Both the position numbers and the translations under genes were made by a program. From assembly GCA_037176885.1 (NCBI GenBank), contig JAWWNJ010000007.1, positions 2,914,001-2,978,000 of the forward strand: DNA of 64,000 bases. Reading direction: 5' to 3'. Below, in pieces: positions 55,614-64,000 of this stretch. The notes beneath the pieces are model-generated. The model was given only the letters and a program-made list of their open reading frames with translations, was not told where the DNA came from and did no database searches. The stretch's first letter is position 1, and every line of letters starts with the position of its first letter. This DNA comes from Favolaschia claudopus. Its lineage: Eukaryota > Basidiomycota > Agaricomycetes > Agaricales > Mycenaceae.

Positions 55614-56241
55614 CTAACCTAGTCTGTGAAGCGAAGATATTGAGAGAATGAAATAAAGGAAGAAATCAGCGACATACCACTTTTGAGGGACGGCCAGAGC
55701 GGTGATCCTCAAACTCTGCGGCGTCCTCGACGCGACGGCGCTTGGGGAGAGAGCCCGTAGAGGCATACGACACAGGCGGTGGTGGGCGCGAAGCAAGGGC
55801 GCGGAGGAGGGGTGCCCGTAAGCGAGTAATTTCGAGGAGGCCGCTGGCGTTGCGCAGCATGAATTGGAGCCGGTGAATCTTGAGTATGTTCCAGTTATTA
55901 ACGTGCTCGTCAAGGGCCGGTCGTCGCGAGCCGACGCCCATTTGGTGAGGGGTGGGGGGAAGAGGATTGCTGGCAGCCCAAGCAGCGCAAATGGGCTCGC
56001 TGTGAGTGACGAAAGTGCCGGGGGGGATGGTAAGAGTGTGCCGCCGGTCTGTGGTATCGTCCGAGCGGTCCTGGGGGGCAGCGGTTATGAGCCGCATCGC
56101 TGGGGAGCGGGAGGGGGAGCGGGAGGGAGGGAAATAAACAAGGAACAACAACGTACCGGTTTGATCAGTGCCACCGGCAGGCTGCGGCACCGTCCAGCTA
56201 CCGGCAAAATGCGCAACCTGATGCCGGGGCGCCAAAATCAA
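55614..56241 (-). CDS. Possible small gene near right end of third KDZ element
   Basis: A 191-codon minus frame (56241-55666) with GVGSRRPALDEHVNNW, RLQFMLRNASGLLEITRLRA and a basic KRRRVED motif; a last exon to about 55614 is possible. No domain recognised, and the outer element has no equivalent here. It could be chance. Confidence 0.3.
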
Positions 56242-56275
56242 TCATTTTCGGTTGTTCTGCCAAATTGGGTAAGTC

Positions 56276-56381
56276 CGAGGGTACATATATATAAGGTACA
56301 TATTGGTTGGACTACCGGTATGTTCCTTTATTCCAATGTTCCCCCTTATTATAGTAGGGTCTATTGATATAAAGGTACATC
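56276..56381 (-). repeat. Right terminal repeat of third KDZ element (diverged)
   Basis: Aligns with the outer element's right end (31504-31616): GGGTACA start, TAAGGTACA, a GGACTACC block, GTTCCTTTA, then GATATAAAGGTACAT at the end. It is diverged but keeps spacing and the internal palindrome pattern. The other end is not in view, so no target duplication can be checked. Confidence 0.65.
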
Positions 56382-56390
56382 CAGTGCTGA

Positions 56391-58948
56391 ACGAGTCTGG
56401 GACGAGCTCAGCCCCAAGAAGGTGAAAAAGTGGCTCTCACCAAGGAAAAAGCAAAAAGAGAATATGGTGGTAAGTGCGGAGCATTCTGTCAAATTTCTTG
56501 CATGGAATTGTCTTCCAGACCAATGAAAATGCGGAGAGGGAGAGCATGGTAGTCGAAGACGCGTCCATTACTGCTCTTGACGCGTCCGACGCGTCTGATC
56601 CATTTAGCGTGTCAGACGCGTCAGATCCATTTGTCGCGTCGATGCAATCGTTCCAGCTGGCCGGATCAACAGAGCCTGTGTCTAGTGCGCCCGCTGCGCG
56701 TGATTTTGTCTGGAAATTACCCAAGCTACGGAAGCCAACGGTCGAGGAGGTTGATGATGAAGATGACCGGCAATCGACGAATTCATTTCCTCCGCAGCCT
56801 GAGCCATGTCAGGCTCCTCTTGCTCGTGATTCTTGCCGGCCCCCTCGTCCTGATCCTTGCTGTCCTCCTCCGCCCACCCGAAGCCCATTTGCGGATTGTG
56901 ATGATGATCCCGAAGACTTTCTTGATCTTCCCGAGGGTGATGATGACCTTTTCGCAACTTCACCCGGCTACGATGATGAATATCCTCGCCCTTGTGCACC
57001 CCGCTCTTTTGTGGAGAAAATGAATGAGCAAGCGACGCGCCCGGGATCATGCCGACAAGCACCCAATTTAGCAGAGGCAAGGGCGGCTCTTGAATGTGTT
57101 GAGAAGTTTCTGCGCGGAGAATTGCGCGGTACAGATCTGTTTGGACTGCATGGTGTCGGTTACAAGGACCCGAAAGTCAGCGCCTTCACACGTAATCGGC
57201 TGAATGGTATCCGGAGCATGCTGAATTTTTACCTGACCCCCGAGCTTCATACCTACGGTCACTGGGGTGATTCAGCTCGCTTAGCAGCCTATGGTGTTGG
57301 TCGTGGGCCTCACTTTGCGCGTGTTCTAGCATCTCTGGCTAGGCAATTCATCTTGAATCGTGACGTGAAGGATGTGAATCCTTACGGTGAATGAAATGAA
57401 AGCATGCTGGCTGACGAGGACCTCGCGAATGACATTCGGCTTCATCTACAGTCCCTCGGGAATGAGATAACAGCGGAAAAGCTCGTCAAATACCTCAATG
57501 ATCCTGCTGTTTGCCTCGAGCATGGCATTGACAAGCCGGTGTCATTAGCAACAGCGCGCAAGTATCTTGACGAGCTAGGATACAGGTCAGGAAAAGTATC
57601 ACAATCATTCTTGCATTATTCTCAATCACTTAAATCAGATTTGGGTGCGCCAAGAAAGGTCAATATGTTGACGGCCACGAGCGGCCTGATGTTGTCTACT
57701 ACCGGGACAAGGTCTACCTGCCGCGCTTTTTCCGGCTTCAGAACAGAGTGCAGGTCTTTGACAATGATGGGAATCCCATCCCCGGTGCATTTTCTGAGTC
57801 GGGTCGTCGGGTTATCATCTGGTACCACGATGAAAGTGTTTTTTATGCCCATGATCGACGACGTGAGACTTGGTACCATAAGGATTCCCCGGCAAAGCCG
57901 TATCAAAAAGGGGAGGGCCACTCCTTCATGGTGGCCGACTTCTTCTCGTCAGATTTTGGCTGGCTCCGTGATCCAAACAACCCAACCCGGAATGCGCGCC
58001 GGAGTATGCGACCGGGGAAAGGGCGTGATGGATACCTCACATCCGACGAGATTCTTGCACAAGCTGCTTCAGCTCGCGCGCTTGTCAAGGAACTCTGGCC
58101 GGAGTTTGATCACGTCTTTGTCTACGACAATGCCACCATTCACAAGAAACGTGCCGAGGGTTCACTGTCAGCGCGTAACATGCCAAAAGGTCCTTCGGGA
58201 ACACGTGCGGGGAAAGCATCGGCAAACTTTCTCGTCGAGGTCAATAAACGAGATGGGCAGGGGAAGCCGGTCTATGATCCCAAGGGTAATTTGGTGAAGG
58301 TGAAGATTAGAATGACAGGGGCACATTTCGATGGAAAAGAGCAGGATCTTTATTTCCCGGATGATCACCCTGTCCACCCTGGTAAGTTCAAAGGCATGAA
58401 ACAGATTCTGGTGGAGCGGGGACTGCAGAAATACGGTGATTTACGAACAGAATGCCCGGGATTCAAATGCCCGGATCCGGGTGATACATCAACTTGTTGC
58501 TGTCGGCGGGTGGTGTACAATCTGCCAGATTTTGCAGCTGCTAAGTCTCTGCTTGAGGACGAGTGCGAACGTGATGGAGTGGAGGTTCTATTCCTCCCTA
58601 AATTCCATTGCGAGCTCAACCCAATTGAAATGGTATGGGGCTACGCAAAACGGCTTTATCGGCTGAAACCGGAGTCTTCTCGTGAAGATGTGTTGGAGAA
58701 AAACACAATAGACTCGTTGGATGGGGTTCCTCTGCTCCTCATGAGGCGGTAAGTGTTTATTAAATAACGCTGGAGCTGGCATTCTATGATTCCGCAGATA
58801 TGTCAACCGTTGTCACCGGTTCGGTGACGCATATTTCAACCACAAGCTTACAGGACCCCAAGCTGCATGGATTGCAAAGAGATATCCTGGTCACAGAACT
58901 TATCCGGAGAGTATCATGCAAGAACTTGACGAGGCGGGCCTTCATTGA
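56391..58948 (+). pseudogene. Tc1/mariner-like DDE transposase, 5' end cut
   Basis: Plus-strand spliced gene. The visible start, AERVWDELSPKKVKKWLSP, lies directly against the KDZ terminal repeat, so the true 5' end was probably separated. After an intron (about 56470-56518) come DASDASDP-type acidic repeats and Pro/Asp-rich text, then LRGTDLFGLHG. Exon 57404-57581 has an N-terminal helix-turn-helix-like SLATARKYLDELGYR. The catalytic domain begins GQYVDGHERPDVVYYRDKVY, with YHDESVFYAHDRR (first Asp), FVYDNATIHKKRA (second Asp) and FHCELNPIEMVWGYAK (Glu): the DDE triad. The last exon (about 58798-58948) ends RTYPESIMQELDEAGLH. The catalytic part looks intact. Confidence 0.85.
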
Positions 58949-61900
58949 TCATTCAGAACCTAATTTGTACATACTTTCGGTTATTCACTGACGTAGTCAT
59001 ATTCTAGAGCTCTAATTTTTTGTATACAGCATTATAGTGTATATACCCGTAATCTGGTCGAACCGATTTGTGCAGAGTTCCTTGGTTGTCTCATAAGTCC
59101 TTGACTTGTCGTCGTTCGCCCAAGATGGAAATGTGACCGTCACAGCACGTGACGTTCGTCGAGGGTGGACTGCGGCTACCTTATAATATAGAACCTGTCC
59201 AGATCAAATCGAAATCAATCAATATCATTGTTGCCCGGAGAGGCACCGAAATAGGCAAGGAAAGGCCGCCTGATCCCGGCCCCGGACCCCAAAAAAGATG
59301 AGCTGAAAAGCCTTTGATTTGTGGCAACAGCCAGGCCCTGGATGTACACAAGTAAGAAGACAATTTTTACAACTGGCTGTGTCCAGTACATTTAGTCTTT
59401 ATCTTACAGAGTGGGCTCTTCAGACTGCTCAACAAACTCCAGGATCTTTGCGAGGCTGTAGTCGACAACTGCAGCTGGTACAGGAGCACCGCCACGGGCG
59501 AGAAGGGAGACGCTCCACGCCGTTTCAACCCCCAATACGCCTTCGCTGCGCACCGTTTTGAGATCGAAACTCGCGAGGCTATTCATGAGTTGACTCTCGC
59601 CATTCTGAGCTGCATGGGTTTTCTCGCCTGGGTTTTGTCGTTCAACACCGCTTCTCACCTCAGCCCCCAGCCACAAACAGGAACAGAGCGGCCGCTTCAC
59701 ACGAAGCACACAAGCTGTCGGGCGGAACTTCCGCATTCACCGCTGCCTCGCCTCAATGACTAACGCTGCGCGTCGAAGCATCGACTCCAATCCCGAGCAG
59801 ACGACGCTTGACCCGACAGTCTCGCCGAAGCCAGGCAGTGTTCGTAGGAGGCCAAAGAGAGAATGAGGTGCCGGGTGCGGCAGTGGGAGGGGCGAGAGAT
59901 AGAAAGAAGAAGAAAAGATCGGCGCCAAGTACAAGGCGAGCGCTCGAACCGCAGGGAAAGAAAAACGAGGAAGTAGAGAGAAGGAAGTCTCGCGGTGCGT
60001 GCGCATCGGAAAAACCCGTGGGCGAGCACAGACGAAAACGTCGTTGATGCGCGACGCCCCACGCAGAGGTACCCCGAAAAGGAACAAGAGAACGCAGAGG
60101 GAGAATAAAAAGATACGCACCAACCCGTCGAGTGCTATTGGTGCGCCAGCTGCTGTTCTTGTCTTGCAGACCGACATCAAGCGGGCTTGCTGACTGCAAA
60201 GCGAGGGGTCCATTTTCGTTGACAAATTCGTCGGGACACGCGTCCACCAGTGAAGGTAAAGAATGTCGACATCAAAGCAGACGGCAAGCATACAGTCGGG
60301 GCTTGTCGCAGGCCGCAGCGTGGCTGACATGGATGTTGCTCGTACGAAAAGCGTTTGAGAACCTGGCGATAACGACGAGGTGAGTACAGGGGTCACCGAA
60401 GTAAGAAGGAGAGGAAATGCAATGGCGGAGCAGGAGGAGATAAGGAAGGGGGCAAACAGACAGAGCCCCACCTATGGCACTTAGACATACGGAGAATGCC
60501 AACTGCCTCAACTGAGAGGCCTGGAGGATGTCGAGGGCACGACAGATAAGAGTCTTGAGAGCGAGTAGTTGACACAGCCCACGCAAAGCTCAAGTAGTGC
60601 CAGCATTTGTAGGCAGTCGATTCATAGCAGGTCTGGTAGCAGGGCGACGGGAGACGGCTCTCAATTGATACAAACTCGAAAGCCGATGGCGCGGAGCGGG
60701 GCGGCGCCTCGGCGCCTCAGGGGCGCACAGTTTGTAACGTCTTAAGTGGACGAGACTGCTTTGTTATAACGGAGCGGGTCTGAGAGAAGCGAGACAACGA
60801 AAAAGACGAGCTATCTGCTGAGCACCCACAAAGAAAGTGAATAGATCATAACACTTCAAGAGCACGCGTAACGCACCTTGTGGTCTTTAAAGATGGTTAG
60901 TTTTCTACTCGTCAGGTCCGTCGCGGTACTGTTGTCGAAAGTCGATGTCGCGAAAAGACGGAAATCTCCGGTATCCCAAACGATTGGAACAATGTATTAG
61001 AAGGAATCGACGTCGATGGTGAGTCGTAATCTCAGCGGGGATTCCCTAGAGCATGGTAGGAGTGTAGTGTGTGTTCGACGATGAGGACGACGCAAGAAAG
61101 ACGGTTTGGATTGGTGCGTGGGAAGCGCATCAATTCTGATCCGCCGGTTTTTTGTAGAGCTCAATTTCTATGTTTTCTCGCCGCCCAAAGGAAATTGGCA
61201 AATTGCAAGCGAAAAAACTGACTACGACAGGACCCGTACTACTTGATCTACATGAAGTTCCAATTCTCCCTAGTTCAAGAAAAATTTCCAACAATGCCGA
61301 TTTACTTACACCAAGTTCCAACCAACCTCGAAGTTTGGTTCTTGAATTGAACCTGGAGATCGCGCGGAAGAGCTGTGAGTGAGAACCATCTGATCCACCA
61401 AAGGCAATGATGAGCAAAGCGAAAAGAAATTGATTTTATTCACCACGAGATTTAATCATTTAAATAACTTCTGGCTTCGAAAGAAATACATCTGGCGTCG
61501 CAGGATCCGCGTCGACAACGACGTAGGAACGTTGACAACAACTTCACCGCGACTTGAGTTGCTGATATGCGGCTGAAACTGCAATATAAAGACAAAGCAC
61601 CATTCGTGCGTCGTCTAATTGACATCTCGCCGCCGCCGGCGCCAAATCTTCTCATCGAAGGTGGGATATATTCGCGCGAAAACAAAATGCTTTCACACTC
61701 GTATGCTGTGAATCTGCCTAGCATAAACATTGGCAGGGAGGAAGTGAAAACATGTAAACCATGGCCAATGGGAACGCTTTCACTGGTTCCTGGAGAGTTT
61801 CACAGAAGACTGACGGTATGGCGTAAACCAGGCAAGGCGTCAATGGTGAAACGAGGAGAGGCACGGGAATGAGAAGGAAAGGTACGCAGAACGGGGGTAG

Positions 61901-62906
61901 GGACACAAGACATGGGCTGGAGGAACGAGAAGAAATCGGGTGGGCGATGCCACCCTGAACTATTTGAGTCCGCGATAGTCCATCGGTACCCCTGACGTTT
62001 ATCGTCCTTGCCTCCGCGACAATGCAGTTCACAAGGAAACGATGAACGACGGCACGATGCTGCGGGAACGTTTACCGCTAAGCATCGCCTCGCACCATAC
62101 CACGGCAATACTCCGGCCATCCACATAGACGAGGAGAACCGAGCGCCTGAAACACCACCGCACCACCTCCCTTATTCCACAGTCCAGCGCAACGACCGGC
62201 GAATCGGCCTCCACATCCACATCCGTCGCTGCCGCGTCTCCTCTCGGTTCCTCCCACAAACGACAGCATTTGTTCCAACGTTGACCACCCTGGTCAGCCA
62301 AACCAGAGTGAGCAACGGCTCGAGGCCGTCCCCTCGATGTGCAGGGCTGAAGGTAGGTAGAGTTGTTCCTTCCTTGCTCCCTGGTGGCTCCCATCCATCT
62401 CGCCGATCTCAGGTATCCACGGCTTGGCGCCCACACAGCCCCGCAATCCGCGCGGTACTTGTAGCCAGCCAATGGACCTACCACCCTGGGTCCCCACTCT
62501 CCTCCCGCGCACGATCTCCGCCCTCGCCCTCACCTCTCCTGTCCCTCCATCCCCCTCCCGACCCACGCGTTTATCTGTGTAATCTCGTGCAGTGCGCGTT
62601 GTGCATGTCGACACCCTGACGCCGGTAGTATGCACATTAGAAGAGCGTTGGGTGCTAGAAGAATCAAGGCATCAGCGTTGGGAGTGGGGGAACAGGAAGA
62701 GAGGAAAGAAGAAGAGAAGAAAGGGTATGAAGAAGGGGGCGGTGGTAGAAGAGATCAGATCGAGAAGAAATCCAGGTGAGCAAAGGTCATCCCAAAAACT
62801 CAATTTCACGAGAGATCAGCCCGTGTAGGTGCTTGCCCTTTGCTCCTGCAGATCCGGATCGACCACCATACCACGGCCCTACTCCGACCATCTACGCACA
62901 GTTCAT
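58949..62906. other. Region with no recognised feature
   Basis: About 4 kb where I see no gene. Open frames such as 60471-59737 on the minus strand are Ser/Leu/Phe-rich and lack any motif, consistent with reading the antisense of purine-rich sequence. Lys/Arg/Glu-rich plus-strand stretches at 59840-60120 are low complexity. The end of the Tc1-like element should lie near 59.0-59.1 kb but I could not identify a matching terminal repeat. Confidence 0.5.
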
Positions 62907-64000
62907 ATACCTATAATAATGCAATATAACCCGGGGAGACCCCGCAGGGTTAATGCATTATATTCAGGGGAAGCCCTGCTGCATCAACTGCTTACATACA
63001 GTGTTCTGCGGCAGTTTCGGCATCAAAGATTTTGATGTTTGATGCTCTACATCATTGCCGTCGGACCTTGAAATGTGGGTCCCGTGGGAATTTGGCTGAA
63101 TTGGGTTGTGCCGGGGGCGAAAAATGCATTTTGGGATGCATTTTTGCCCGTTTTCCCTGTGGTTTGGGTTGTGTAGTATAGCAGGCATAATGTATCTTAA
63201 TTTCGCGCACTTTCTACACATTAACAGCACTGCAGGACGGCTCCTCGGCACTTTTGATGGGAAACATCCCAGCCCCGCCCGCCTATTCGTTCCCGTCCAA
63301 ATCCGCCTGGCTGTCGGCTTCCATCTCGTCTAGCTCCTCCTGTGACAATACATATCCACCCACAGTCCTCCCTACCCCCTCCTCGCGCTGTAATTCACGA
63401 ATTTCTGGTATTTCCGCATTGGGCTTCGGACTTCCGTTGGTACGGGCTGGGGGTTGAATCTCAGCTGGTGGTGGATTCGTGGGTGTCGGGGGTGATTCGC
63501 TATCCAGTACCGCGCTGGTTGCAACATTAATGCAGGCAGGAGGCAGAGACAAAAGATCTTACCGCTCCATTGATGACAATGCCCAGGTTACGTCACCCAC
63601 GGCGTCTTCCCAATCCGGCGACGCGTCGCTCATTGCGTCGCGCCACCATTTCAGTGCCATCAAGACGTTCAAGAACGCGTTATGCCCGTACAGATCAAGG
63701 GTCTCCCATCCACCTCCTGCCTCACGGCTCAGCGGACGCTCGCTACCCGCCAGGATGGATTGATATCAATCCACCACGCCCACCACGTTTCTCCAAAGGA
63801 CTCTGCGTTTGCGATCTTGGGCTTGTGATTCCGTGCTCTTCCTACCCAATCCCCTACTTCCTTTGGCCTTTTCTTCGCCGAGTGACTCTTACCCTGTCCT
63901 CCATATTAGCTGTCAGGATCGTGGGTTGACGGCAATGCTTTACTCACGGTACCCACGAAGTCTACTCTTGCTTCTCTCTTCCACCACACCCCCAACAGCG
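62907..64000. mobile_element. Left end of a fourth KDZ-type element (continues out of window)
   Basis: A hairpin at about 62913-62955 (AATGCAATATAACCC and GGGTTAATGCATTATATT) resembles the palindromes in the outer KDZ ends. The next bases, CATCAAAGATTTTGATG..GCCGTCGG, recall the subterminal region of the inner element. The D-type gene at 63283 follows in the orientation and spacing expected for a left end. No target duplication can be checked. Confidence 0.5.
63283..64000 (-). pseudogene. Cassette gene D type fragment (fourth KDZ element)
   Basis: Partial minus-strand gene entering from the right edge. The first visible exon ends WWKREARVDF, matching WWKREERAAF of the inner D gene just before the same intron. 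The next exon has RPKEVGDWVGRARNHKP, ETWWAWWIDINPSWR, then after one frameshift GHNAFLNVLMALKWWRDAM and WALSSM. A last exon, 63552-63283, ends in an acidic tail. This is the same Trp-rich C-terminal domain, and closer to the inner (9769) than the outer (28317) type. Confidence 0.7.

Larger units (their letters stand above)
49255..56381 (+). mobile_element. Right part of a third KDZ-type element
   Basis: Genes A', B', C' and D' occur in the same order and orientations as in the outer KDZ element, followed by a diverged right terminal repeat at 56276-56381. The left part, with the transposase, is not found directly beyond the LTR. It may have been removed or displaced by the gypsy-1 insertion. 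Confidence 0.72.

Noticed and set aside
59737..60471. 244-codon Leu/Phe/Ser-rich frame that looks like a membrane protein
   Set aside because: It lies opposite a purine-rich plus strand, has no motif, and overlaps other equally open frames.

Overview
The window looks like a transposon-rich stretch of a filamentous basidiomycete genome, most likely an agaricomycete. The evidence is spliced genes with short (about 50-60 nt) GT-AG introns, Ty3/gypsy chromoviruses, and KDZ-class (Kyakuja/Dileera/Zisupton) transposases next to a TET/JBP-type dioxygenase gene, a combination known from mushroom genomes. I see no ordinary housekeeping gene, rRNA, tRNA or CRISPR array. The species cannot be told from the sequence.

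The layout is a set of insertions nested inside each other. A long minus-strand gypsy element (gypsy-1) runs from an LTR at 48918-49254 down to an LTR at 2848-3184. It is cut up by (1) a 24.2-kb KDZ-type DNA element at 7412-31616, in the integrase gene, flanked by the 8-bp duplication CTTCTACC; (2) a 511-bp TA-flanked MITE at 37047-37557; (3) a complete second gypsy element, gypsy-2, at 37567-43884, with 432/438-bp LTRs and the duplication ATCCC; and (4) a 2.36-kb TA-flanked element with about 500-bp terminal inverted repeats at 45490-47845. The 24.2-kb KDZ element is itself interrupted: a second KDZ-type element of 12.3 kb (9222-21520) sits inside its transposase gene, flanked by CTCCTCCCA. 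Removing the inserts restores or nearly restores the host reading frames.

Both KDZ elements carry the same ordered cassette in mirror image: terminal repeat, KDZ transposase, a variable gene (TET/JBP in the inner element), gene A (small basic protein), gene B (opposite strand), gene C (RNase H1 N-terminal-like domain), gene D (C-terminal Trp-rich WWxWW domain), terminal repeat. A third copy of A-B-C-D lies at 49.4-55.4 kb beside a diverged terminal repeat at 56.28 kb. The left end of a fourth element, with a gene-D relative, enters the window at about 62.9 kb.

Outside this nest are a lysine/glutamate-rich spliced gene of unknown function (113-1969), a GTGGCA-rich minisatellite (2185-2770), a Tc1/mariner-like DDE transposase gene apparently cut at its 5' side by the third KDZ element (56391-58948), and about 4 kb (58949-62906) in which I recognise nothing. 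Many transposon genes carry single-base frameshifts, often at homopolymers, so decay and read-error indels cannot be separated here.
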